Below are positions 6,795-14,156 of a stretch of DNA of 22,469 bases, in pieces. Positions within the stretch are counted from its first letter, which is position 1. Every line of letters starts with the position of its first letter. The position numbers and the translations under genes are program-made. The notes below the pieces were generated by a model. The model was not told the origin of the DNA and did no database searches. It was given only the letters and a program-made list of their open reading frames with translations. This DNA is from Bacteroidales bacterium. Its GTDB lineage: Bacteria > Bacteroidota > Bacteroidia > Bacteroidales > Bacteroidaceae. Where the stretch lies: the NCBI GenBank assembly GCA_004555425.1, contig SFID01000020.1, positions 1 to 22,469 of the forward strand, given 5' to 3'.

Positions 6795-7520
6795 TCACCC
6801 GCCCAACTGCCTGAGCACCTGCAGCGACTTTAGTTCGGGGAAGCCCGGGCAATGCAGTTGGTAGTACGCGCCAACGAGGTCGAGGAAGCGCGAACGCTCG
6901 GCCGCACTGAGGACGAAGAGGTGCATCGTCTCGTAGCGCATACGTAGGAGCAACGGCAAGCGTGCAGCCTCTTCGGGCGTGAGAAAATGTGGGTGCGCGG
7001 GCTTGAGCACAGAAAAGGTGCACGTGCTCAGGTCGAAATATGAATCAGGTACAACGGCACGCACCTCGGGGAAAAGTCCCAAAAAGCGCGTTAGGCGCAA
7101 GAGAAACACCAGGTGGAAATTGGCCACACTCCCCCGCGTCGCATCCAACCATTCTATGGAGTGGTAGATATAAGCGAAGAGGCTGGGTGAAGCAGGTTCG
7201 CTGCGCAGGGCATGGTAGAGAAATTCCGCCAGATAGAGGGCGATGCCGCGCTTGCCCATCTCGAAGGGAACGCTCACAAGGGGCGTGGCTACGCTCACCG
7301 ACTTGGGTCGCTGCATCGAAGAGCGCGGACGTTCCTCCCAAGCAATGTCAAGCAGCGCAAAGGGCTGGAAAAATACGTGCTGGCTTCGAGCGCGTCGCGC
7401 GTGCGTCACGCGTATTATAAAGGTGACATAGCCCGCAACCTCGGTCAGCACGTGCGCAATAATGGCATCGTCGCCGTAGCGCAAGGTGTGGAGAACGATA
7501 CAACGGGAAGTGAGAAGCAT
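6795..7520 (-). CDS. recO: DNA repair protein RecO
   Basis: A 241-residue protein starting MLLTSRCIVLHTLRYGDDA, matching the N-terminal OB-fold domain of RecO, followed by a helical domain with LYLAEFLYHAL and LLRLTRFLGLFPEV. RecO acts with RecF and RecR in the gap-repair pathway, loading RecA on SSB-coated DNA and annealing strands. The length is normal for Bacteroidetes. I did not see the CxxC zinc motif carried by some family members. I chose ATG 7520 because the open frame beyond it (to 7598) is a Pro/Leu/Tyr-rich stretch unlike the family. It is convergent with DUF1634 and divergent from the tRNA-Glu/rpsT unit. Confidence 0.9.
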   Translation of the reverse strand: MLLTSRCIVLHTLRYGDDAIIAHVLTEVAGYVTFIIRVTHARRARSQHVFFQPFALLDIAWEERPRSSMQRPKSVSVATPLVSVPFEMGKRGIALYLAEFLYHALRSEPASPSLFAYIYHSIEWLDATRGSVANFHLVFLLRLTRFLGLFPEVRAVVPDSYFDLSTCTFSVLKPAHPHFLTPEEAARLPLLLRMRYETMHLFVLSAAERSRFLDLVGAYYQLHCPGFPELKSLQVLRQLGG

Positions 7521-7665
7521 ACGCGAAGGGTAGGGGAAAAGAATCGGGTAGGGGAGAATAGTGGGGCAGCAAAGCCATCCTACCAGCGAAATTAGCAAAA
7601 AACGCCATTGTTTGGGCCGCGCAGCGAGGAAAATGCGATTTTTTGAAAAAATATTCAGGGAATGC

Positions 7666-7696
7666 TTGGCCGTTTCAAAAATAGTCCGTACTTTTG
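7666..7696 (+). promoter_or_regulatory. Promoter of tRNA-Glu and rpsT
   Basis: TTGG at 7666-7669 and TACTTTTG at 7689-7696, spaced by 19 nt, match the Bacteroidetes -33/-7 promoter consensus. The expected start is about 7702-7704, some 40 nt before the tRNA. Confidence 0.75.
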
Positions 7697-7741
7697 CACT
7701 CGCAAACGAAACCCGAAAGGGCGGGAGGTTGCAAAATGGAT

Positions 7742-7813
7742 GGTCCCTTCGTCTATCGGTTAGGACGAGAGATTTTCATTCTCTAAAGAGCGGTTCGATT
7801 CCGCTAGGGACTA
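7742..7813 (+). tRNA. tRNA-Glu (anticodon TTC)
   Basis: A cloverleaf folds by eye. The acceptor GGTCCCT pairs with AGGGACT (first pair a G-U wobble). The D stem is closed by GTC/GAC. The anticodon stem AGAGA/TCTCT holds the loop TTTTCAT with anticodon TTC. The T stem AGCGG/CCGCT holds loop TTCGATT. The discriminator is A at 7813. The following bases are CAA, so CCA is not encoded and must be added enzymatically. It lies 21 nt before rpsT and is probably processed from a shared transcript. Confidence 0.93.
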
Positions 7814-7834
7814 CAAATAAAACAAATATAACAA

Positions 7835-8089
7835 ATGGCAAACCACAAATCATCTGTAAAAAGAATTCGTCAGACGGCGACTCGCAGATTGCACAACAGA
7901 TACTACGCTAAGACTATGCGTAACGCTGTTCGCAAACTCCGCGCTACTACTGACAAGGCAGCCGCTGTAGAACTTCTGCCGAAGGTGCAGAAGATGCTGG
8001 ACAAGCTTGCCAAGAACAACATTATCCACAAGAACAAAGCAGCCAACATCAAGTCGAGCCTTCAGCTCCACGTTAATAGTTTGGCATAA
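7835..8089 (+). CDS. rpsT: 30S ribosomal protein S20
   Basis: An 84-residue, very basic protein starting MANHKSSVKRIRQTATRRLHN with the C-terminal KNNIIHKNKAANIKSSL, the standard S20 (bS20) pattern. It binds 16S rRNA early in small-subunit assembly. It is transcribed with tRNA-Glu from the promoter at 7666-7696 and closed by the hairpin terminator at 8111. Codon use is more AT-rich than in neighbouring genes, as expected for a highly expressed ribosomal gene. Confidence 0.97.
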   Translation: MANHKSSVKRIRQTATRRLHNRYYAKTMRNAVRKLRATTDKAAAVELLPKVQKMLDKLAKNNIIHKNKAANIKSSLQLHVNSLA

Positions 8090-8110
8090 TGCTGGAATAA
8101 GGTGGGAATT

Positions 8111-8136
8111 AAAGTCGGGTTTAGCCCGACTTTTTT
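8111..8136 (+). terminator. Rho-independent terminator after rpsT
   Basis: AAAGTCGGG pairs with CCCGACTTT around a 5-nt loop (TTTAG) and is followed by a T run ending at 8136. It closes the tRNA-Glu/rpsT unit. Confidence 0.92.
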
Positions 8137-8201
8137 GTTTGCTGCAATCTTGGTTTGTGCGAAAGCCAAACCCATCGTTCCAAATCAAAGATATTTTCTC
8201 T

Positions 8202-8690
8202 ATGAAACGACTTCTTTTTTCCTTTCTCCTTTTGCTGAGCGCGGCTTGGGCAAGTGCGCAGACGGATATCAACACTGTGTTTGTGTGTATGCCCGATTCG
8301 TTGCTGCCCCTGCTTACGCGCAACGATCGCTTGGATTTGTTGGATTACCACAAGGCGGGGATGGAAGCGCGCGTGACCAATCAAATGGGCGGAACTACGA
8401 CTCTGTTGGAGCGCAATGATACAACGATTTGTTTGCAACTGACAGCGGTTTCGCGCTGGCGCATTACCATCGTTATAGATACCTTTGGCGCGGTCCGCTA
8501 CCGCATTACCAAAACCTTCTTCCTGCCAGAAGAGTGGCAGCGTGAGGAATGGTACGACCCCAAGAGCGAGCAGGATAAATTTGACCCTAGCAAAACGCTT
8601 TCCGAGCCCCCTGCATTGATGGCTAACTCCATCCCTGCGCCACGGCACGCGCCACAGCATCCGCCATACTCCAGGCCGCTTGCAGATTAA
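8202..8690 (+). CDS. DUF3256-like secreted protein, apparently 3'-shortened
   Basis: A 162-residue protein with a cleavable signal peptide (MKRLLFSFLLLLSAAWASAQ). The next segment, VFVCMPDSLLPLLTRNDRLD and then DYHKAGMEARVTNQMGG, resembles the conserved start of DUF3256, a Bacteroidales family of unknown function. No lipobox Cys is seen, so it is probably periplasmic. Family members as I recall them run to about 200-215 residues; here the C-terminal third is missing or replaced by a low-complexity Pro/Arg/His tail that overlaps the convergent flavoprotein gene by 68 nt. I chose ATG 8202 because it begins the signal peptide. Either a truncated functional protein or a decaying gene is possible. 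The family call is moderate and the truncation is inference. Confidence 0.7.
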   Translation: MKRLLFSFLLLLSAAWASAQTDINTVFVCMPDSLLPLLTRNDRLDLLDYHKAGMEARVTNQMGGTTTLLERNDTTICLQLTAVSRWRITIVIDTFGAVRYRITKTFFLPEEWQREEWYDPKSEQDKFDPSKTLSEPPALMANSIPAPRHAPQHPPYSRPLAD

Positions 8691-9867
8691 AGCCACCAGT
8701 TACAGCATCCACGTCCAACACTTCGCCAGCGAAGTAAAGGCGTGGATGCTTTTTGCATTCCAGGGTGTTGGGATTGACTTCCGCGAGGGCGATTCCGCCG
8801 CAGGTGACAAATTCCTCCTTGTGCGGATTGCGGCCAGCAATGGTGAAGGTGTGGTTGCTCAGTTGCGCGGCTAGGCGCTGCAGGGTTTTGGGGTGGAGGT
8901 CCTTTGCCCGCGTGTCGGCCTGCACGCCACAGCGCTCGAGGAGCGTTGCCCAAAGTCGGGCCGTTAGGTGCGAGGGCACGATGTTGGTTAGTTGTTTGTT
9001 GGGCTGGGCCGCCGTGAGTTGGCGCAGGCAGGCGAGAATTTCTGTCTCGTTGTGCGGTCCCCACCAGTTGATGGCCAGTGGCGCGCGATAGTTTGCCTCG
9101 TGCAGAAATCGTGCGGCATACGAGGAGAGGCGAAGAATCGCTGGTCCGCTCAGGCCCTGATGGGTGATAAGGAGCGTGCCCTGGGCCGCCAACTTTGTGC
9201 CCGGAATGCGCACCGCCACATCCTGTACCACGTGGCCCGAGAGCGCGCCGAGGGGATGGCCCTCCAGCGTCAGGCTGAACAGGGAAGGGACAGGCGGCAG
9301 CGTTTCGAGATGGAGCGGTGCCAAAAAATCGAGGCCCGACTGGCGGGGGCTGCCGCCCGTTGTCACGATGACGACGTCGGCTTTGGCCGTTTGGTCGTTG
9401 GTGAAGGCTATCCTGTAGCCGCCATCGGCCATTTGCTCAATCCGTTTGGCGCGGTAGCCCGTGTGGAGACGGATTCCTGCCGCTTGCATACTGCGCAAGA
9501 GCGCAGCGATGATGTCCTCCGACGTTTGCGAGGCAGGAAAGACGCATTCGTCCGCCTGCACCACGAGCGGCACGCCGGCTTCCTCAAACCACGCCATCGT
9601 ATCTGTGTGGCTGAACTGCTTGAGCAGGCGCTTCATCAGGCGAGCCCCGCGTGGATAAACGGCTTCTGCGCTCTTGACCGTGCGAAAGGAGTTCGTCAGG
9701 TTGCACCGGCCGCCGCCCGTGATGCGCACCTTGGCAAGCGGTCGCGTCCCGCTTTCGTACACGTGTATTTCCGCCGCTCCGGGGCTGCCCGAGCGGCGTA
9801 TTTTTTCTCCGAGGCGGGCCGCCGCAAAGCATCCTGCGGCGCCAGCACCGATAATGGCAATTTTCAT
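8623..9867 (-). CDS. BaiN/HI0933-type NAD(P)/FAD-dependent oxidoreductase
   Basis: A 414-residue flavoprotein. It starts MKIAIIGAGAAGCFAAARLG, a Rossmann dinucleotide-binding motif (GAGAAG at residues 7-12). Family-specific blocks follow: KVRITGGGRCNLTN, a second VIVTTGGSP block, and the C-terminal FAGEVLDVDAVTGGFNLQAAW that closes the FAD site. The HI0933/YhiN group has no proven general substrate; BaiN acts in bile-acid reduction in clostridia, but this homology does not establish that role here. I chose ATG 9867 (open frame to 9912) because it places the nucleotide-binding motif right at the N-terminus. Its 3' end overlaps the DUF3256 gene tail-to-tail by 68 nt. The promoter is unclear: GCTACCTTCG on the minus strand near 10070 is a weak candidate. 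Confidence 0.9.
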   Translation of the reverse strand: MKIAIIGAGAAGCFAAARLGEKIRRSGSPGAAEIHVYESGTRPLAKVRITGGGRCNLTNSFRTVKSAEAVYPRGARLMKRLLKQFSHTDTMAWFEEAGVPLVVQADECVFPASQTSEDIIAALLRSMQAAGIRLHTGYRAKRIEQMADGGYRIAFTNDQTAKADVVIVTTGGSPRQSGLDFLAPLHLETLPPVPSLFSLTLEGHPLGALSGHVVQDVAVRIPGTKLAAQGTLLITHQGLSGPAILRLSSYAARFLHEANYRAPLAINWWGPHNETEILACLRQLTAAQPNKQLTNIVPSHLTARLWATLLERCGVQADTRAKDLHPKTLQRLAAQLSNHTFTIAGRNPHKEEFVTCGGIALAEVNPNTLECKKHPRLYFAGEVLDVDAVTGGFNLQAAWSMADAVARAVAQGWS

Positions 9868-10278
9868 AATCCCAGATTGCTGATTCAAATCCCTAGAAAT
9901 TAAATGCAACAAGCCTTACTCCTGTTGCCTAATCAGATACCGCCAGTTTTTCGTACGTTAGGAAAGCATCTTCATGCGTTTGACAAGACATTTTCATGCG
10001 TTAGAAGAAGCGGCGAGCGCAGACATAGCAGTGGCGATGACGGCATGCTGTTTTTTTGCAGAGGCGAAGGTAGCAAAAAAGTCCGTACAACGAGCGCATA
10101 GCCTCCCATTTTTGGGCGCGCAGGCGGCGGTTGTAGTTGATTTTCCCTAGGAAGGACCTTCTCCTTGAAAACTAGACATAACGATACGCCATATAGGATT
10201 ATTTTTCAGCCAACTAAAATACTATCCTTCAGTAGAAAATCCCTAATTTTGCAGCCTGAAATTCTTACGATAAACTAG
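9868..10278. other. Divergent intergenic region with a three-unit short repeat
   Basis: This 411-nt gap separates the divergent flavoprotein and DUF5686 genes. It contains three related blocks at 21-22-nt spacing (TTCGTACGTT at 9950, TTCATGCGTT at 9971 and again at 9993). The right part (from about 10160) is AT-rich and carries the DUF5686 promoter. A 65-codon frame at 9904-10101 has no recognisable protein features and crosses the repeat, so I do not call it a gene. No RNA gene was recognised. Confidence 0.6.
10244..10251 (+). promoter_or_regulatory. -7 promoter box of the DUF5686 gene
   Basis: TAATTTTG followed by C matches the Bacteroidetes TAnnTTTG box and lies 28 nt before the ATG, giving a leader of about 20 nt. 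No good -33 element is seen at the expected distance. Confidence 0.6.
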
Positions 10279-12882
10279 ATGCGAGCACGTATATATACCT
10301 TTTTCATCCTTACCCTCCTTGTGGTGAGCGCAGCAGCCCAATCCGTGACGGGGTGCGTCATTGATGCCAAGACGCGCGAGGCTTTGCCATTCGTGATTAT
10401 CAGTTACGAGGGCGGCCGCCTCACGCAGTCGGACGAGAATGGTAACTACAAATTGCGCCTTGAGGCCAATGGAAAATTGCGTTTCAGCATGATTGGCTAC
10501 GAGAGCAAGACACTGCGCACGAAAAAGGGAGGCACGTACAATATTTCCCTAGAACCCCTTGATGCCCAGATGAACGAGGCCGTCGTCACGGGCAAGAAGA
10601 ACGGCCGCTATTCGCGCAAGAACAATCCTGCGGTGGAGTTGATGCGCCGTGTTATCGCAGCCAAGGACAGCAGCGACATCCGCGATCGCCACGACTTCTG
10701 CTCCATCGACCAGTATAGCAAGATGACTTTAGCCTTCGACGACATCACGCCCAAGGTCTTCGAGGATGACAAATTCAAAAGCATGCCTTTCCTCAAGGAC
10801 TACGTTGAAACTTGCAACGAAACGGGCACGCGCATCCTCCCTATCTCGGTCGAAGAGCGCGTGGTGCGCAATATTTATCGCCGCTCGCCCAAGACGGAGA
10901 AGCGCATCGTCATTGGCGAGAAGACGCAGGGCATCAACGAGTTGCTGAGTACGGGCGACATTCTCAACACGATGCTCAAGGACGTGTTCACCGACGTCAA
11001 TATTTACAAGAACAGCATCTATCTGATGCACCACGACTTTCTCAGCCCCTTGGCATCCAATGGCGCGATAGCCTTCTACCGCTATTTCATCGTTGATACG
11101 CTTCGGGTGGCCAACGACAGTTGCATCCAGGTGGACTTCACGCCCAACAATCCGCAGGACTACGGCTTCTCGGGCTCGCTCTATATCATGGCCGACTCCA
11201 CCTATCGGGTGAAGCGCGCCGAAATCGGCTTTCCCAAGCGCACGGACGTGAATTTCGTGGACCGTATGCGTATCATCCAAGAGTTCGAAACCCTGCCAAC
11301 TGGCGAGCGTGTGCTGGTTAGCGACAATATGTTGGTGCAACTCAAGGTGGCAAACTTCCTCCAGAAGTTTCTGGTCAAGCGTGTCAATGAATATGCCAAC
11401 TATTCCTTCGAACCGATTGCCGACAAGAATTTCCGCTTCTCGGGCGATGAGATGACCGACCCCAATGCTCGGATGCGCGACGAAGCCTTCTGGGACGAGC
11501 ATCGCAGTGTGCCGCTAACCCGCAGCGAAGGCGATGTGAACGGTTTCGTACAGCGATTGCAGCAAATCAAGTGGTTCAAGCCCATCCTCTTCGTAGGTCG
11601 CGCCTTCATCGAAAACTTTGTCGAGACCAGCACCGATCCCAAGCGGCCGTCAAAGGTGGACATCGGTCCTGTCAATACGACCATTACGAAGAACTCCGTG
11701 GACGGCCTGCGCCTCCGCCTCTCCGCACAGACCACAGCCAACCTCCATCCCCACCTCTTCCTCAAGGGCTACGTGGCCTATGGTTTCAAGGACAACAAAT
11801 GGAAGGGCCTGGGCGAGGTGACCTACTCCATTAACAAGAAAGGCTATCTGCCGCGCGAGTTTCCCGTGAACAATATCACCTTCACGTACAACCGCGACGT
11901 GATGGCGCCCACCGACAAATTCCTGGCCACGGACAAGGACAACGTCTTCGTGTCGTTCAAGTGGACCGACGTGGACCACATGATGTACTACGAGAACTAC
12001 AAACTGGCCTGGGACCGCGAATGGAACAACGGCCTGCGCCTGCGCCTGCAAGCCCGCACGCAGAAGGACATTCCCACGCGCGCCCTCTTCTATCAGCCTC
12101 TCAATACAGCGCCCGCGCCTTCGCAAGATGCCAGCCTCCACCTTCATTCCATGCGCACCAACGAAGGCACCTTCACGCTGACCTTCCAGCCTGGCGCGAA
12201 ATACGTCAATACGAAGCAGCGCCGCCTGACCATCAACCACAACGCGCCTATCTACGAAATCACCTATACGGGCGGATGGTACGACTTGGCGGGCCAGCAG
12301 CATTCCTTTCACACCACCGAGGCGAGCATTTACAAGCGATTCTGGCTGCGCTCTTGGGGCAAGGCCGAGGTCTATCTCAAAGGCGGCGCGCAATGGAGCC
12401 GCGTGCCCTTCCCCCTCCTCCTGATGCCCGCTGCCAACCTCTCGTACATCAAGCAGCGCAACACGTTCGAGTTGATTGACAATATGGAGTTTCTCAATGA
12501 CCGCTATGCCCAGTTGATGCTCTCGTGGGACCTCGATGGCAAGTTGTTCAATCGCATTCCGTTGCTCAAGCGACTCAAGTGGCGCGAATACCTGGCCTGC
12601 CACATGCTCTGGGGCACGCTGACCGACCGCAATAATCCCCTCCTTGCGCGCAACGCTGGCGACGGCCGCCTGTTCTACTTCCCTGGCAAATTCGATGCGG
12701 ATGGTAACTACCAGTACCTCTCGCGCACGATGGACCCGAAGAAGCCCTACGTGGAAGTCGTGGCGGGCATACACAATATCTTCAAACTCGTGCACGTGGA
12801 GTATGTGCACCGCCTGACCTATCTCGACCAACCTGACACGAGCCGCTGGGGCATCCGCCTGCGCGTGATGATGTCGTTCTAG
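10279..12882 (+). CDS. DUF5686/carboxypeptidase-regulatory-like outer-membrane protein
   Basis: An 867-residue exported protein. Residues 1-20 form a signal peptide ending SAAAQ. About 21-105 is a carboxypeptidase-regulatory-like beta-sandwich (SVTGCVIDAKTREALPFVII, then SDENGNYKLRL and FSMIGYESKTL), as found at the start of TonB-dependent receptors. The remainder matches the DUF5686 pattern: a periplasmic region, then many alternating-hydrophobicity strands typical of an outer-membrane barrel, ending in Phe (RLRVMMSF), as barrel proteins often do. No TonB plug domain is seen, so it is not a SusC-type receptor. Its function is unknown. It is a single-gene unit with its own -7 box and terminator. 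Confidence 0.88.
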   Translation: MRARIYTFFILTLLVVSAAAQSVTGCVIDAKTREALPFVIISYEGGRLTQSDENGNYKLRLEANGKLRFSMIGYESKTLRTKKGGTYNISLEPLDAQMNEAVVTGKKNGRYSRKNNPAVELMRRVIAAKDSSDIRDRHDFCSIDQYSKMTLAFDDITPKVFEDDKFKSMPFLKDYVETCNETGTRILPISVEERVVRNIYRRSPKTEKRIVIGEKTQGINELLSTGDILNTMLKDVFTDVNIYKNSIYLMHHDFLSPLASNGAIAFYRYFIVDTLRVANDSCIQVDFTPNNPQDYGFSGSLYIMADSTYRVKRAEIGFPKRTDVNFVDRMRIIQEFETLPTGERVLVSDNMLVQLKVANFLQKFLVKRVNEYANYSFEPIADKNFRFSGDEMTDPNARMRDEAFWDEHRSVPLTRSEGDVNGFVQRLQQIKWFKPILFVGRAFIENFVETSTDPKRPSKVDIGPVNTTITKNSVDGLRLRLSAQTTANLHPHLFLKGYVAYGFKDNKWKGLGEVTYSINKKGYLPREFPVNNITFTYNRDVMAPTDKFLATDKDNVFVSFKWTDVDHMMYYENYKLAWDREWNNGLRLRLQARTQKDIPTRALFYQPLNTAPAPSQDASLHLHSMRTNEGTFTLTFQPGAKYVNTKQRRLTINHNAPIYEITYTGGWYDLAGQQHSFHTTEASIYKRFWLRSWGKAEVYLKGGAQWSRVPFPLLLMPAANLSYIKQRNTFELIDNMEFLNDRYAQLMLSWDLDGKLFNRIPLLKRLKWREYLACHMLWGTLTDRNNPLLARNAGDGRLFYFPGKFDADGNYQYLSRTMDPKKPYVEVVAGIHNIFKLVHVEYVHRLTYLDQPDTSRWGIRLRVMMSF

Positions 12883-12898
12883 ACAGCGCGGCAGCGAC

Positions 12899-12949
12899 AA
12901 AGAACTCTGGAGAATCTGGGTATTCCTGGATTTTCCAGAGTTCTTTTTT
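12899..12949 (+). terminator. Rho-independent terminator after the DUF5686 gene
   Basis: AAAGAACTCTGGA pairs with TCCAGAGTTCTTT across about 22 nt and is followed by a T run to 12949. It starts 17 nt after the stop codon. Confidence 0.88.
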
Positions 12950-13052
12950 GTATGATGCTTGGATGGTTTTACGGCTATCGCCAGCCTATGATTGAAACAA
13001 CCATTAGGAGGGATGCAGGCTCTCCAAGGCTTGTCCCCGTTTCGCTACGGCA

Positions 13053-13156
13053 CTTTCCCAGCGACCCGCGGGCGCAGGTCGCGTGACCCGCGGGCGCAGG
13101 TCGTGTGACCCGCGGGCGCAGGTCGTGTGACCCGCGGGCGCGGGTCGCTGGGAAAG
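13053..13156. repeat. 22-bp GC-rich tandem repeat framed by an inverted repeat
   Basis: Four consecutive copies begin at 13063, 13085, 13107 and 13129. The consensus unit starts GACCCGCGGGCGCAGGTC and is completed by GYGT; the fourth diverges after GCGGGTC. Each unit is itself an imperfect palindrome containing the perfect 8-mer CCCGCGGG. The array is framed by a perfect 16-bp inverted repeat, CTTTCCCAGCGACCCG at 13053-13068 and its complement at 13141-13156, so the whole 104 bp could extrude as one structure. It lies about 190 nt upstream of the sufC promoter. Confidence 0.9.
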
Positions 13157-13349
13157 TCCGAGGAAAAAACGGGAATCTCCGTTGCGGAAATGACACGTTC
13201 AGGTTTTGCAACCAACTTATGGCTGGAAAATTATGCCGTTTGTGCGCCAAGTTTTTTCTACACGAATCTCCAGAGATTCCAACGGCCTGGTTTCCCCGCT
13301 CTTGCTGGATTTTCCGCAGCTGGCCGCCTCCTATTAAAAATACTATTGC

Positions 13350-13357
13350 TAACTTTG
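13350..13357 (+). promoter_or_regulatory. -7 promoter box of sufCDS
   Basis: TAACTTTG matches TAnnTTTG and lies 23 nt before the sufC ATG, predicting a leader of about 15-17 nt. The -33 element is not clear. The presence of a promoter here supports sufC as the first gene of its transcript. Confidence 0.55.
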
Positions 13358-13380
13358 TGCCCACGAAATCCTACAACACT

Positions 13381-14133
13381 ATGCTAGAAATAAGAAACCT
13401 GCACGCATCCGTTGAAGGCAAGGAAATCCTTCGCGGTGTCAATCTCACCATAGGCGACGGAGAAGTCCATGTGCTCATGGGCCCCAATGGTTCAGGCAAG
13501 AGCACGCTGAGCCATGTCCTCGTTGGCAATCCCAAGTACGAAGTTACCGAAGGCAGCATCACGTTCAACGGCAAGGACCTGCTGGCCCTCTCGCCCGAAG
13601 ACCGTGCCCACGAAGGCATCTTTATGTCCTTCCAGGCGCCGATTGAGATTCCTGGCGTGTCGATGACCAACTTTATGCGCGCCGCCCTCAATGCTAAGCG
13701 CAAATATTTCGGCCAGGAGCCTATTGGTGCCGGCGAATTTCTCAAACTCCTCAAGGAGAAGCGCCAACTCGTGGGCCTCGATGCCCATTTCATGAGCCGC
13801 GGCGTCAACGAGGGCTTCTCGGGCGGTGAGCGCAAACGCAACGAAATCTTCCAGATGGCCGTTCTGCAACCCCTCTTCAGCATCCTCGACGAGACAGACT
13901 CGGGACTCGACGTTGACGCCCTGCGAATCGTGGCCGAGGGTTTCAATATGCTGCGCACTCCGCAGACATCGGCCATGGTCATCACGCACTACCAGCGTAT
14001 GCTCGACTATCTGAAGCCCGACTTCGTGCACGTGCTCGTCAAGGGCCGCGTGGTCAAGGAGGGCGATGCCTCGTTGGGCTATGCCATTGAGGAGCGCGGA
14101 TTCGATTGGATCAGGGAGGAAGTGGAAGAGTAG
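13381..14133 (+). CDS. sufC: Fe-S cluster assembly ATPase SufC
   Basis: A 250-residue ABC-type ATPase starting MLEIRNLHASVEGKEILRG. The Walker A motif GPNGSGKST is at 34-42, the signature FSGGERKRNE starts at 146, and the Walker B segment SILDETDSGLD has its Asp/Glu pair at 170-171; DETDSGLD is specific to SufC. SufC drives the SufBCD scaffold that builds Fe-S clusters in the cytosol. I chose ATG 13381 because it gives the standard N-terminus and follows the -7 box. sufD starts 23 nt later. Unusually, sufB is not next to it; the upstream neighbour is the DUF5686 gene with a terminator. Confidence 0.97.
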   Translation: MLEIRNLHASVEGKEILRGVNLTIGDGEVHVLMGPNGSGKSTLSHVLVGNPKYEVTEGSITFNGKDLLALSPEDRAHEGIFMSFQAPIEIPGVSMTNFMRAALNAKRKYFGQEPIGAGEFLKLLKEKRQLVGLDAHFMSRGVNEGFSGGERKRNEIFQMAVLQPLFSILDETDSGLDVDALRIVAEGFNMLRTPQTSAMVITHYQRMLDYLKPDFVHVLVKGRVVKEGDASLGYAIEERGFDWIREEVEE

Positions 14134-14156
14134 CATAACCCATAAGATGAAACCCT

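Larger units (their letters stand above)
12950..13380. other. Intergenic region upstream of sufC, no gene seen
   Basis: The 431 nt between the terminator and sufC hold the GC-rich tandem repeat at 13053-13156 and the sufC promoter near 13350. The sufC frame is open from about 13105, but that stretch translates the repeat into Arg/Pro/Gly-rich sequence and is not a plausible extension. No remnant of sufB is visible. Confidence 0.6.

Noticed and set aside
8623..9867. Assigning a bile-acid-converting role to the BaiN-like flavoprotein
   Set aside because: The family is broad, and no other bile-acid genes are in the window, so only the flavoprotein family can be supported.
9904..10101. A 65-codon plus-strand frame in the divergent intergenic region
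   Set aside because: No recognisable family, it runs over the short direct repeats, and there is no promoter or start context to support it.
13105..13380. A 92-codon N-terminal extension of SufC
   Set aside because: The extension translates the GC-rich tandem repeat and crosses the -7 promoter box. SufC homologues start at MLEIRNL, encoded at 13381.
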